Source: Nephrocerus scutellatus
Lineage: Eukaryota; Arthropoda; Insecta; Diptera; Pipunculidae
NCBI GenBank assembly: GCA_947095585.1
Contig: OX352763.1
Location: forward strand, 39,668,010 to 39,732,009
Direction: 5' to 3'
DNA: 64,000 nucleotides
The translations under genes were made by a program, and so were the position numbers. The notes below the pieces were generated by a model. That model did no database searches and was not told the origin of the DNA. It saw only the letters and a program-made list of their open reading frames with translations. Shown here one piece after another: positions 34,508-45,710 of the stretch (position 1 is the first letter of the stretch; each line of letters opens with the position of its first letter).

Positions 34508-34830
34508 TACCTTTTGCAGCAGTTGCAGGGATGTTAATATGAGAAAGAATCTCTCATTCACTATTTCTGCAAATGCCATGCCTTTGCAGGCTCCCTACTC
34601 CGCAAATTAAGTAAACCCTACTTTGTGGACTTGAAAGAACTTTCGGAGCACAGGATCACCGATTTGATCTTGCTACAGGTTCGAATTAGGCATCCAGTCA
34701 GTTTCCACACGCCATTAGGTCACTCGATGACTGTGGTTTCAAAATTGGGCTCATACGCACTAATTGAGTGGCTCTCGCAAGAGCAGCGATGACCACCACC
34801 TTATCTACCTACCTTGTAACTAAATAAATC
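34508..34830 (+). mobile_element. LOA-like LINE relic, 3' half of the split copy
   Basis: After the nested insertion the LINE frame resumes: YFCKCHAFAGSLLRKLSKPY, then LKELSEHRITDLI and LGSYALIEWLSQEQR before a stop at about 34788. The last part corresponds to the tails of the copies at 43020 and 59400, each followed by an ACCACC..TACCT sequence, which marks the family's 3' end. Confidence 0.75.
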
Positions 34831-34911
34831 TTAATGGAATTTCTAACCCCGTTATTTCTAGATTTTTTACAATATTATTTATTATAAGGAAGATAGCTTA
34901 CTTCCAAGAGG

Positions 34912-35164
34912 AAGACCAAGACCAAAACATAGGCCAAGACCAAGAACAAGACCAAGACCAAGACCAGGACCAACACCAAGACATAGACCAAGACCAAGAC
35001 CAAGACCAAGACCAAGACCAAGACCAAGACCAAGACCAAGACCAAGACCAAGACCAAGACCTAGACCAAGACCAAGACTTACACCAAGACCAAGACCAAG
35101 ACCAAGACCAAGACCAAGACCAAGACTTACACCAAGACCAAGACCAAGACCAAGACCAAGACCA
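34912..35164. repeat. AAGACC hexanucleotide array
   Basis: About forty CCAAGA units with a few changes (ACTTAC, TAGACC). The plus strand has almost no T. The minus-strand translations Leu-Gly and Leu-Val are artefacts. Confidence 0.95.
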
Positions 35165-36894
35165 GGCTTTATCAAAGGGCTTTGTAACATACTATTTTTG
35201 GCCGGAATAACATAAAGAAACCATTTTCAGCGACACAATCATAACCTTACCAGTAGCTATTTTCGTTTGAGCAGAGAGAAGTACAACTCCAAAACCCTTG
35301 CTATTTGAGACCCGTTAAGGTCCCACTATAAATACGCTTACACTAAACTGGATAACATGTCCAGTCCAGTCCAGGAAGTCCAGGTTTGGACCAAATACGC
35401 TTAAGCTTTTTCTTCTCCTTTTTTTTTTTTGAATGACACCTCGGAAACATGAAAATTTCCAGAGAGACAACATTTAGTAAAAATATCTTGGAATAAATGT
35501 TTCTCTTTCTCTTCAGATACGAATCCGTCAGCTGTCAGTCGTGAACATAACAATCACTTATTCTCCATAAACTACTCACTGGGTACATAAACGTCAACCT
35601 TAACGTCAATATTAACACAGATCCTATTATTTGTTGTGTATCTTATCCACTCACTCAAGACTTGACTTAGGTTGTTTTTATATTTTTTTATTGTTTGCTC
35701 CCACTTCCATCCAATGACACCGCATTCGCGCTTTGTTCACAGTTCAATTCAATTGCCTACAAAGCAAGAAGAAGTCTCCCTCCTTCTTCTTCCTGTGAGT
35801 AAACACACATAAGATGCAAGCGTCGGCCGAACGAAGAGTTCTTTTTATGATGTGGATTGAGGATGTTGCTCATCATCAGTTTTAGTTTTTTTTTTTTTTT
35901 AAAACTAAATTTCTTCCTCGATCGATTCCTCGGCATTGGTGTTTATTTGGAAAACGCTTTAACGTCCGTCGTATTTTTCAAAGATATGCGATTGTGAGTG
36001 AGTGAGCATTTGCATTTGTGCATTAGAAAAATAAACACGGATCGGTAAGTGTTGGGGGAATGTGAATGAAAAATTCAGTGCTAATTTGTAAACAACAACA
36101 AAACAGGAAATTTATCTGCATCGTACATTATGTACGCGGGAAACCTTGTGGTAAAATCACTTAAAACACAGATCGTTTGCATCAGTGGCAAAGTAGGCGG
36201 CCGGCAGTGACTGAGTAGAGGGGTAGACAGCACTTGATTGACAGTACCACTGGAAAATCTCTTGGAATCGTAATGACGTGTAATGGTGCGGTCGCTAATT
36301 AATGGTTAGTTACACGCGACTTCAATTTATTGCTGTTAATGCTTATTCATAGATTATATGGATGCCGTCCATGCTTATGCTGCTATGCTCAAGAATCGAA
36401 GGAATTCAACGAAATTTGCAAAGCGAACATTCTGATTGTAGGCTTTATGTTTCGAATAAGAAACTCAGGGAAGCTTTCTTAGTGTCAAGAATCGACAATG
36501 TCATTTCAGATCTTACTAGGAACCTTGCAATCGACTTATTGGGAGCCTTCTATTCAAATCATCAGTACTTTTATAGAGCACTGGAGAGTAAATTGGCAGA
36601 CATCCGCACGTGTGTAACTTACCATATAACCATTTTTAATTCAAGTACATATTTGAAGTAAGATTCACACACGGTCTTTGCAGAAATATTGTTAAGTGCG
36701 GGACGATTCTTAACCGAATAAGACCAACTGGTGGGAGTTCCACCCGAGCTTGATCAATATGTTTGCGCTGAAATCAGCGAGCATTATTAATCACAGACCT
36801 GGCGACAATCTATAAACCACCCCAAATAACTAGCCAGACATATTTTCCAGACTGGACGACAGTCCTTAAACCGCGTCAGTACCTTCCCCTTCTC
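35165..36894. other. Unique-looking noncoding DNA
   Basis: No family-level protein match. A GTAAGTG donor-like word at 36044 follows a region without a clear coding frame. The 99-codon frame at 36362-36661 has no ATG context, splice sites or domain that I can support. Confidence 0.4.
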
Positions 36895-36904
36895 CGCTGG
36901 AGTG

Positions 36905-37206
36905 CCTTGGTTTAGAGGTCTTCTTTATTTCCCCGCTGTCGTACCTTGGTTTACATGCCTTCGATATTTCCCCGGTGTCGAGATTTGGTTTACAGGCCTT
37001 CGGTATTTACACAATGCACGTTATCATGCCTTGGTTTACATGACTTCGGCAAATACACGTTGCACGCTTTCTTGCCTTAGTTTACAGGCTTTCTGTATTA
37101 CTACGACCCACTCTGTCGTGCCTTGGTTTACAGGCCTTCTGTATTTCCAAGATTCACTCTGTCGTGCCTTTGTTTACAGACTTTCGGTATTTCACCGCTG
37201 TTGTGC
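36905..37206 (+). repeat. Two-length minisatellite (39 bp and 46 bp units)
   Basis: Seven units start with CCTTGGTTTACAGGCC variants at 36905, 36944, 36983, 37029, 37075, 37121 and 37167. The first two intervals are 39 bp and the next four are 46 bp. Each unit has a TTCGGTATTTC-like middle and a CTCTGTCGTG-like end. A 105-codon open frame over it (36902-37219) changes phase between unit types, so it is not evidence for a repeat protein. Confidence 0.9.
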
Positions 37207-37224
37207 TGTGGCCATTTAGCAACT

Positions 37225-37290
37225 CATGAAAGTGCTGAGAGGAACAATCCATACTTATATTATAAATGTGAAAGTAACTCTGTCGGGCTG
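37225..37290 (+). repeat. Dispersed-repeat head with TCTG tract
   Basis: TATATTATAAATGTGAAAGT then AACTCTGTCGGGCTGTCTGTC is the typical start of a common insect dispersed repeat. It abuts the R1 fragment that follows. Confidence 0.5.
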
Positions 37291-37905
37291 TCTGTCTGGC
37301 GACATGTTCTCTGTGAATGTCCATTGTACTCGGATGTCAGAAATTTGAATGTGACGGGTATTCAGAGGCTAAACGGTGTGTATGACTTTGGGTCAGCTTT
37401 AAGCTGCAGAGAACAAGTTGAATGTTTGATTGGGTATGCGAGATTAGTGTTTGGGCGGCGGAGAGCTAGGCAGCTTGATGTTGCTGACGTTGGCGTCGAC
37501 AGACGGACGGACCAACGGACTTATTACGGACGAATGGACAGGTGGACAGCTTGGACGCAATTGGACAGACGTAGCGACGGAAACCTACGAAATCCCACCG
37601 GAGTACGGTACCGATACCACGGATGAATATCCGTTGCCGGCAGTTTTCGTGGTGGCTGTTGTTATGCGAAAGCAGGAAGACAATTGTCGGCGTGGAATAG
37701 CGATTTAATCAGCCGGTTGCCGTGACCAATAGAATAGCGGAGATTTAGATAGGTCTCGCTCCCATCAGTGAGAGCGCTGGGCCGTTACACCCATTTATAC
37801 TGACACATCTGCAATGGGCGTTGATTGGCGTATCAGGACCTAATCCGTGTCTGAAGAGGATCGTGGAGTAATGAGTTTCTTGCAGGTAACCACGTTAATA
37901 TCTAA
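37291..37905 (+). mobile_element. R1-clade LINE 3' end
   Basis: The open frame continues with WRHVLCECPLYSDVRNL near 37295, matching the cysteine-rich (CxxC-like) post-RT region of R1 elements. EQVECLIGYARLVFGRRRAR follows, the usual C-terminal part. The frame closes at about 37626. The sequence then runs as a probable 3' UTR to about 37905. The polymerase domain is absent, so this is a 5'-truncated copy. Confidence 0.65.
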
Positions 37906-38090
37906 GACAGTTTCTTTCTGTCTGTCTGTCTGTCTGTTACCTTATCCCGGCTAAACTACTGGACCGATTTGGCTCATTTTATTTTTAAATGTTCGTAATA
38001 GTCCGGGGATGATTATAAGAACCTGGAAATTTGGAAAATTCTGGAAAAACTGAAAAATGCCGTTTTCCATGGGATTTGTGTATAAACTCG
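37906..38090 (+). repeat. Dispersed-repeat fragment with TCTG microsatellite
   Basis: A (TCTG)n tract at 37917-37936 is followed by CTACTGGACCGATTTGGCTC and GTCCGGGGATGATTATAAG. These phrases typify a dispersed insect repeat whose class I cannot state. Confidence 0.55.
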
Positions 38091-38289
38091 CGACCATAGT
38101 GTACAATTTTGGGAGAGTGGCGGGTAGGTGGTGGTGGGGCTCAATGGTGTGTGATGGCTTCAGTGGGCTCAGCGGTGAGTTTGCTTGGGTGAGTATGGTG
38201 TGATGGACAGCCAGACAACGCCTTTAATTTTAGCTTTTGGTGGGTCCAAACGGAGTCTTTGGGGTAGTGATCGGCTGATCCCGGTTAGC

Positions 38290-38840
38290 AACTAGTCCTC
38301 TATAAGTTGGTAGAAACCCAAGAAGGAAGCTTTCATCCAGATCGAGCAAGCGGCACGAAATCTGGGGCTTTACATAAATGAGAGCAAAACAAAATACATG
38401 GCGGTCACGTCTGCGAGTATAAGATCCCGAAATTAAAATAGTGTAGCGCGAATTTGAAGTCGTACAATGCTTTAACTATCTTTGGTCAAATGTAGCAGGC
38501 GGTAACAGCATGGACCCAGAAATACGCTCATGGTTGCTTAAAGCGTACTAAAGTATGTCAAGACTCTTAAAATCCAGGAAGTTAACCATAACATCCAAAC
38601 TGCTGGTATATAAGACAATGGTCATACCAGTACTTACATATGGATCCGAGACTTGAGTGCTTAGCAAAAAACATTCTGACCTCTTAGCCGCGTTCGAGAG
38701 AAAAGTTTTATGCAGAATTTTTGGCCCTGTATGTGAGGAAGAACGATTCCGGAGACTCTATAATGATGAGATCTACGACCGTTACCGCGATGTCGACATC
38801 GTGAAGAGAATTAAGCGGTTATAGAGCCAAATATGATGTT
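38290..38840 (+). mobile_element. RTE-type LINE relic, 3' part
   Basis: Frames show the region after the RT catalytic box: LHINESKTKYM-like near 38365, VIPVLTYGSET near 38625 and LLAAFERKVLCRIFGPVCEE near 38685. Each aligns with the better copy at 54005-55255. Several stops and frameshifts are present. Confidence 0.75.
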
Positions 38841-39259
38841 GATGATGAGCACATGTGACAGCAGACCTGTCAAACTGAACATCGCAGTTTTTCTTTTGAT
38901 ATTTTAATACAAAAATACTATCCAAATTTCCGTCTTTTCGGGTAGATATTCCAAAAATTTTCTCAACAAAGAAAAATCAGCCAAATTGGTCGTTTTGTTT
39001 TCCTTAAATTGACGGAAGGCCAGGGAACGGATTTCCCACTAGCGTTACTTTACTTTACTGCGTACCCGAAAAATCCGTTCACTCTCCCATTTTTCATAAA
39101 AAACTCACGGCCAAAAGGAAAGTGAATAAACTTTTTGGGTACTTAGTATAATTCAACAGTCGGAGTAAAAAAGTTAACCCTACGAGGTGGAGTCAAAACA
39201 TTAGTAAACTTAGGAGTATGATTAGGTCGATGTTCAATATCTGCTATACCTACAAATAC
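38841..39259. other. Unassigned noncoding DNA
   Basis: No gene is recognised. Words GGGTACTTAGT (39137) and GCGTACCCG (39060) hint at diverged inverted arms, but I cannot define an element. Confidence 0.35.
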
Positions 39260-39480
39260 TGGCAGCCTCATAAAGACTGCTTAAGAAGGTACAAGAAGAC
39301 CATCAAAGCAAAGCGACGCTCTTGGATGGACTCAATCAACTGAAACTACCAAGGACTCTGCTAGAATTTGCAAGACTCTGGCCAAAGAGAGCACCTGTCA
39401 AACTTTCTGGTTGGTTGATAGCGCATCTACATCATCTGCAGATCTCGTCTATCCTATGGCCATTCCACCAACCAAATGGA
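39260..39480 (+). mobile_element. LOA/Jockey-type LINE relic, pre-RT region
   Basis: LRRYKKTIKAKRRSWMD near 39276 and then TKDSARICKTLAKESTC, read through a frameshift, match the stretch before the RT domain, where a YK..I.KAK..SW pattern is usual. The fragment is short. Confidence 0.5.
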
Positions 39481-40820
39481 ATGACGATGATGAAAAATAT
39501 CCATATTTACATATATCAATATATCGCTGTTACCTACAATGTGACTGTGCCCAAGTGCCACCAATAGAAGGGTAAGAAGAGAAGATACCTCATTTTGAAT
39601 AAATACTCGTACAAGCTAAAGAGCAACCTTTCCGATATAAGTGCACTTGTCGCATATACCGTAAGTCAATTAAAAAAATATAAATTTATAATGAGATTTA
39701 GAGCAGGGTTCGCCACTGGTACGCAGCACCACCACCACACAATTTCTGACATCCTTCTTAATAGAAACCACACATTCATGCGATGTGTTATTTGTCGTCG
39801 CAACGCAACGGACGGGGAAGGCTTGCCTGTTTCCAGGCTGCCCCCTCCCACAATGCATTAAACTTATAAAGACTCTAGCAATTGAGAGTGTCGTCGTCTT
39901 ATTATTAGCTCGATGGGCAATTTGCATTGGCATCGGATGGCATCGCATCGCAACGTCGTACCTAATAATTATGTTGTCTTAGCAAATTGACAAACAATAA
40001 ACTTGAACCAGACAGGACCAGACCAGGCCAATCAGATACTTCCACCACACCACCACTACACACCATCATGATCCTCTAACATAAGGAGGCAAATTTATTT
40101 TCCTGTGCGTCAGGCACAAACACGAACTTCATGCTAAGGAATTAATTATTTCGTCCCTCCATTATAATAGTCCTCGAGGGAATGAATTTAATTTAATTAA
40201 ATGCTGATGATGCACAGATGAATGCACGTGTATGAGTGTGTGGGTGTATGAAAGAAACAGTAGAAAATGGGAGCTGCCTGTGTCTGTGTCTCATTTACAT
40301 ATCACTGCTGTTCTTCCTTTCTCTTTGCAAAGAAAGTTGTGTCAGCTATCAGCGTCATCGTGGCAACAATGTGGGAACATGACCAGTTGCTTCAACGGTC
40401 CTGAACTATGCGGCAGGAGAGTCTACTGTCTACATCGCAGCGCCTCCCACCACTTTCCAAACACTACGCCGCCCCCCTCCTTCTCTTACTAATCACTCAT
40501 CAAGTTAAGCCTAAATGATGCAGACTTGGCCTACTGTCTGCATGTGTGTGTATCTGTGTGTATCTGTGTGTTTGGTGAATGAATTATCGCGCGTAATTAT
40601 CACATCATCAACAGGATAATTTGTCGCCAGGACGATAATTATTTATGTTGACAATGTTTGGTTACTCTCATGCGTGTATGTGTGTGTCTATCTGTATGTG
40701 TGTTGGCTTAATTAAATGACATCAAATACCTTAATCTCAGCGGTGAAATGTAGTTTCTGATGGTGATGGTTGTTCATCATCATCATCCCACAATCAGGAC
40801 GATCAGGAAGTAAATGTAAA
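39481..40820. other. Unique-looking noncoding DNA
   Basis: Contains GTGTGTGTATCTGTGTG-type tracts near 40545-40705. The open frames at 39595-39982 and 40232-40492 are not supported by splice sites or domains. It lies just downstream, in minus-strand sense, of the candidate recursive splice site. Confidence 0.4.
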
Positions 40821-40850
40821 CATACCTGAAACGAGAAAGGGAAATGCAAA
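40816..40850 (-). other. Candidate recursive splice site
   Basis: On the minus strand TTTCTCGTTTCAG is joined directly to GTATGTTTA, with the junction between 40826 and 40825. A longer pyrimidine-rich run (TTTCCCTTTCTCGTTT) precedes it. An acceptor fused to a donor, with no exon between, is the known arrangement of ratchet points that split very long introns in Drosophila. It has the same strand as the exon at 17220-17447 and lies upstream of it. Proof needs RNA data. Confidence 0.45.
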
Positions 40851-41204
40851 TTGTTAGTGATGAAGTGGTTGTTTCTTGAAATAATTCCTAATCACTAAAC
40901 AACTAAAGATGATAACATAAAATTAATAGTCAATGAAAGGTTTAGATTTGATGTCAACTCAATGTTCTGAGTAGGAGCGGTGTCTGGGGGAGTAGCATGA
41001 TGTAAAGGTGACACATCAAAAAGGGCAAACAAACTAATTGGTTTTCCATTAAGGGCGCCGCATTTAGTAATCAAAATAAAAAAGTTTATCTTTGAGATAT
41101 GAAAAATCGATTGTAATTCCGGGTTAAAGTACCATAGTTGCCATTAATCATGGAAGACCAAATCATTCAAATATTCTCCACGGAAACGTTTTTTTAAATT
41201 CTCT
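40851..41204. other. Unassigned noncoding DNA
   Basis: No recognised feature in this stretch. Confidence 0.4.
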
Positions 41205-41490
41205 ATATTAACCTTGCGTGCCCGTGTGTTTGTTTGTTTGTCGTGGAATCTTGCGATCAATTTTTAACCCCATTCGCAAAGTACGATTTCATTGAAACTT
41301 TGCAAACATGCATATCACTTTATATCTTTAAAAAAAATTTACCCGATTTTCTTCAAATTTTATATACATGTGTATCTCCGATGGACATCATTTTTTGTAA
41401 AAACTTTGGAGACCCCGGACCCCGTGGTCGTGGAGCTCCATATAAATTTTTTTTTTTAAAAATGAACCCGATTTTATTCAAATTTTAAAG
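41205..41490 (+). repeat. Dispersed repeat family X, copy 2
   Basis: TATATTAACCTTGCGTGCCCG, GTCGTGGAATCTTGCGATCAA, CGATTTCATTGAAACTTTGC and two ACCCGATTTT.TTCAAATTTTA segments match copies 1 and 3. The internal ACCCGATTTT segment is itself repeated about 125 bp apart. No coding capacity. Confidence 0.75.
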
Positions 41491-41499
41491 ACATGTGTG

Positions 41500-43050
41500 T
41501 GGCAAAATCCCTGGATCTTCTCATAAATACACATTTCCCAACCAGCAGCTATCAATGCGCAGATAACTTGGAAAGGTTGCATGCTGAGCATCTGGTCTCT
41601 CGTGATAACATCATAACCCGGGAAAATGTATCCTGGGCTTTAGGTCTTCTGACCTGGATGGCATATAGCTGATTATGCTACACATGTCGCTGGAGCTGTC
41701 AACTTCCTGGCTTATGAAGATTTTGAGAAGCTGTCTCCTTCTCAATTATGTTTCTCGAAGCTGGAGAGGAGTTCGGGTGGTTATCATACCCAAAGCAGGC
41801 AGAAGAGGTTATAAATCAGCAAGGCCTCTAAGTCTCTCATCGTTCTTGCTACATCTAGATCATCATATCAGGCAACGATTTGAAGCCACACAAGCATCGA
41901 GATCTCAACACGCATATTTCAAGGGCAAGTCTATGGAGACTGTACTCCATGAGGTAGTGCGAACGATTGAGCACACGATCAACTACAAGCATTTTACGAT
42001 AGCCACCTTTTTAGATATAAAAGGGGCTTTCACAACGATGTTCACATTGAGGACATTAAGGAAGCTCTGACCTAGTCAGGAGTGGAATCCTTCCTTACGC
42101 AATGGATCGTATCCATGCTCGGCAGCAGGATTATCCATGCAAATCTTGGCAGCTGTAATATTACCAAACGAGTCGACAGCGGCACCACCAAGGAGGGGTC
42201 ATCTCTTCCTTACTATGGCTGATGGTAATTAATGAAATGCTACTAAAACATGAAGAGGATAGGACGAAGGTAGTTGCGTATGCAGATGACGTGACGCACA
42301 AATTGGAACGGTTGGTATTTGTGTTGATAGACAGTCTGCCATAAGGGCGATTGATGCGACCAAAATAAACTCGAAACTAGTACAACAGTGTCAAGCTGAA
42401 TTGGCCTCGATCAGTCAATTCCTGGACATCACCATAGTATGGGTGCAGTTGCACAGTAATATAGAGGATAATGAGAGGGCCGACGAATTGGCTAAGATGG
42501 GCACTGGCTCTATGGAGAAGGTTAGCTGTCCAATGAGATCAGTCAAGAAACAAATTCTCTCCTTCTCTAATACTTAGTCACAGCTCAGGTGGAGCAGTCT
42601 GTCGAACTGCGTCATATCAAGATCAATATGGCCATCATACAGCAAAAAGAAAACCACCTAGTTGTTATCCAGAACCCGGAAGTATATTGCCTGAGTTGTG
42701 GCTATCAGCACTGGCCATTGTCTAGTTGGCAGTCATGCTGCTAAGCTGGGTATACCGCACAACTGCAGAAGTTGCAAAGATGAAAATGAGAAAGAAACTG
42801 TCATACACTCCCTCTGCAGTGTCGGTCAAGACACCGAATTTTAGGTAAACCTACGACCTGAAAGAGCTCTCAGATTACAGGGTCATCGACTTGATCTCAC
42901 ACCTTAACACTACGAGCTGGATTTAAACCTTGTCCATGCTAGATCTCTCAAGTTTTGTGGCATCAAAATGGCGCACACTAGCGCTTATTGAGGACCTCGC
43001 AAGCACAGCTTGTGGACTACCACTCCTACCTAAGAAAATCCATCTAAATT
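41500..43050 (+). mobile_element. LOA-like LINE relic, RT and RNase H
   Basis: This is the most complete copy of the family. A pre-RT segment near 41520-41670 is followed by GVRVVIIPKAGRRGYKSARP near 41770, PLSLSSFLL, then HAYFKGKSMETVLHEVV and TFLDIKGAF (catalytic box A) near 42005. A frameshifted palm continues to VVAYADDV (catalytic YADD) near 42270. RNase H follows, with a TIVWVQLHSNIEDNERADEL box near 42431. The tail ends near 43030. At least six stops or shifts kill it. The box D-to-N change in HSN is a lost catalytic residue. Confidence 0.8.
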
Positions 43051-43069
43051 TCGCAAATTCTATCGATGA

Positions 43070-43640
43070 ACCGCTAAAAAAGTGCATACTTGATTGAGGT
43101 CACTTTGATTGCTTTTTTGACATTAGCTCTATTGTGCCGTTTGGAATTGAATCATAAATTTTTTTAAATAATCTCGTTCAAATTGTCAAGCGGCTTCCTA
43201 AACTGATCGAGATAGGTATGCTACGTGTTTCAGTCCGGTTAAGATCAAAAGAAAAGTTTTCCGAGTAAATCCGGAATTCTAGCTACCCTGGAAGTGTGGA
43301 TAGGGACGCTGTCTTGTTGGAAAATCCAGGGTAAATAGGTCCAAAAATATTCTTCAGCTTTGGAAATGCCCGTTCCCGTAAACATTTGTAGCGTCTTCCG
43401 TCCATTGTAGTAGTTACGACACTAACAGTTCTATGGTGCCATAATTGGTGGTAGCTCTTCACACCATAACCCCTGATGTACGATCGTGATGTCTTGAAAA
43501 AACAAGTTCTTCTTCCTTTTTTGAATCGTTGGAATAAAAGTTGTAACCATTGGGTCCGTCCGTGGGATTAAACTGTTGCTTATCCAAAAAGGCACCAATT
43601 TAAGTTAAATGCTCTCTGGCAAAATTCATTAAGAGCTCCT
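43070..43640 (-). mobile_element. Tc1/mariner-type transposase relic
   Basis: On the minus strand a GVMV..ATTNYGT-like segment near 43480-43440 corresponds to the usual GVMVWG. TTTMDGRRYKCLRERAFPKL then leads into WIFQQDSVPIHTSRVARIP near 43328-43270, the block with the second catalytic aspartate (FQQD...HTS). At least one frameshift and several stops occur. It is on the opposite strand to the neighbouring LINE. Ends were not located. Confidence 0.7.
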
Positions 43641-44288
43641 AATGCACCAGCCTTTACATTTTTGTATGTTTCTTGATGTTGTCAGTTGTCACTGATTTTA
43701 ATTATACCTATGACCGTCGTAACACTAGCTGATACCCAACTTTTTGACCAAATTATAGGCGCTGATAGAGTGAAATGTGAGGCCAGCCACTTTTTGGAGG
43801 GCACTTAAAAGGGTTCACGAGTCAGGTGATCGTAGAAAGTTTCTCAATTTTATAAAATTCAACCTTTCATGTCACCACGCCCATTTATAGAGTGATAGCC
43901 ACAGCTTGTCTCTATGTTAATCTTATACTTAAACTCTCGTTTCAAAACCAGTTAACTGTTGGGCGCAAAAAATACTCGCAAACTCGCAAAATTATGCTCT
44001 CGATGCTTCACATAAACTTGAGGCGACACTTCCTTCATACATCACCATCACCATCTCCATCTGCAGCAATATGTCTGAATGTTGTTTTGTAAATTACATT
44101 CCGCGACACCATTACCGGTGCTTGACCTACGGTTGGTCCTCCTCGGGCGGCGCTAAAGCTCCCATGAAGTAAACTGAACACAAAGCGGACAAACTTGAAG
44201 TCGGCACGCCGTCGCGTGTATATGCAAATTATCTGCTTAGCATATAGAAAGAGCTCTCGCAAGTAATCCCAGAAGTTGTCGAACAGTG
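43641..44288. other. Unassigned noncoding DNA
   Basis: Possibly more of the degraded Tc1-like element to about 43900. Nothing definite is seen beyond that. Confidence 0.35.
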
Positions 44289-44299
44289 GTTGGTGGTTC

Positions 44300-44327
44300 A
44301 TCTGCATCTGCATCTGCATCTGCGGCC
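44300..44327. repeat. CTGCAT hexanucleotide tract
   Basis: About four CATCTG units in a row, short and nearly perfect. Confidence 0.85.
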
Positions 44328-44796
44328 GGTCGGCCGATGCCCGCATGCAAAGTGAGTGGCTTGGATTTGGTTTCCTCTTAACTTCCATTTTTCTCCCTCT
44401 CCACAACCACTCATATGGCGCAATTTGCATGAAAACAAACAAATTTCGTAAATTCCAAATTTGGTTGGTTAGTTGGCTGGTTGATTAGTATATAGCGGCG
44501 GTGGTAGCGGCGCTTGCTGTTTCAGCTTTGTGTGGTCGCGGCCAATCCAATCATGTTTGACAACAACAACAACAAGACTCCTGTGGCTGTCGGGTGCACA
44601 AAATGCCCCCAATTGCGAAATGTTTTCCTTTTACGAATGATCATCTCGCTTTCATTTTTTTTTTCTGCTTCACCGGCCGAAGCGACCCCTTGGGGTCTCT
44701 GAATGAATGGAATTTCTTTTGTTGTATGGGGGATAGATAGATGGATCAGCGGATCACCGTTTTTGGTTGTGCAATGTTGGCGCGAGTTAATCAATT

Positions 44797-44797
<1 letters not shown>

Positions 44798-44827
<30 letters not shown>
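44798..44827. repeat. ATC trinucleotide microsatellite
   Basis: About ten ATC units. Minus-strand translation gives an aspartate run, an artefact of the repeat. Confidence 0.9.
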
Positions 44828-44863
44828 TGTGACGCATTCGAATTTGACTTTTGATGATTTCAG

Positions 44864-44893
44864 CAGCGTCCCGACCTCGTCTTGCATCACCAG
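44864..44893 (+). other. Possible 30-nt micro-exon
   Basis: On the plus strand GATTTCAG precedes 30 bases that end in CACCAG, followed by GTAAGA. Length is a multiple of three and one frame is open. Without flanking exons this may well be chance. It is on the opposite strand to the exon at 17220-17447. Confidence 0.15.
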
Positions 44894-45651
44894 GTAAGAT
44901 TTGCGAAATGTTCCAGCTCGGTTGTAGCTGTGTGCTTCTTCTGCGTATATATTTCGTTTATGATTTTGCGCTTTTTCGATTGTATACCACTGCATCATCT
45001 TTGGGGAGGAGGGCCAGATCTATAAAGGAAGACAATGCTCCGTCGACATCATCGAGATTGTCCGATTGGCTCGAACGTGAGTGCGCGCATGCCGCTCTGC
45101 AGTTCAATGAGCCATCTACGATATGAAAACACGATAATTTGCACATTGCCTCGTCAGCTACGGCCATGGAAGATGTTACGCCGCCTGACTGCCGCTTATC
45201 ATCCAATGATCTTTATTCGACTCTCTGTTAAGGCGCATAAAAGCGCATTTACTTTCACGCCCGTACCGAAGTGTACAGATTGGTGTAGCACATCGCCGCA
45301 CTCCGGAGTCGGAGTCGCACGTACTTGTGGTGACGGCGGTGTGGTCGCGTCCCAGGTCTATTTAAATTCAAATTCACAATCGGAAAATCCAGAATCTCAA
45401 TCGGTGAATCGCGCGCATTCCGCAGATGCTGACGATGACGAGGAGCCGGAGGAGGAGGAGTGCGATTGGGAACGAGTGCGCGCTGTCGCTCCTTTTATGT
45501 ATGAAACGAACGACGACTAGCGACCGACCCAACTGTCGACTGCAGGATGCTTATCGCGGGAGTCACAAATCGTGGAATTTGCAGGAATTCTTTTTTTGTG
45601 AGTGTCTCATTGCCAATCTTCCCCATGTCCAATCGGAGACTATGGGAGTCG

Positions 45652-45710
45652 AAGTTGTGGTCGTTGTCATTGTCATTGTCGTTGTCGTCGTCGTCGTCGT
45701 CGTTGTCTTG
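45652..45710. repeat. GTC/GTT compound microsatellite
   Basis: GTCGTTGTCATT units pass into six consecutive GTC units. This creates the threonine-rich and aspartate-rich stretches of the overlapping open frames. Confidence 0.9.

Noticed and set aside
34875..35190. Leu-Gly and Val-Leu repeat proteins on the minus strand
   Set aside because: They are artefacts of the AAGACC hexamer array.
37875..37895. TTGCAG|GTAACC junction on the plus strand
   Set aside because: It lies within the R1 3' UTR relic and next to a dispersed repeat, and the donor is weak.
41675..42070. 131-codon frame as a host gene
   Set aside because: It is the reverse-transcriptase part of a LOA-like LINE.
45035..45520. 161-codon plus-strand frame with an acidic tail
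   Set aside because: The acidic end comes from GAC/GAG-rich sequence. No domain or homologue is recognised and it overlaps other open frames.
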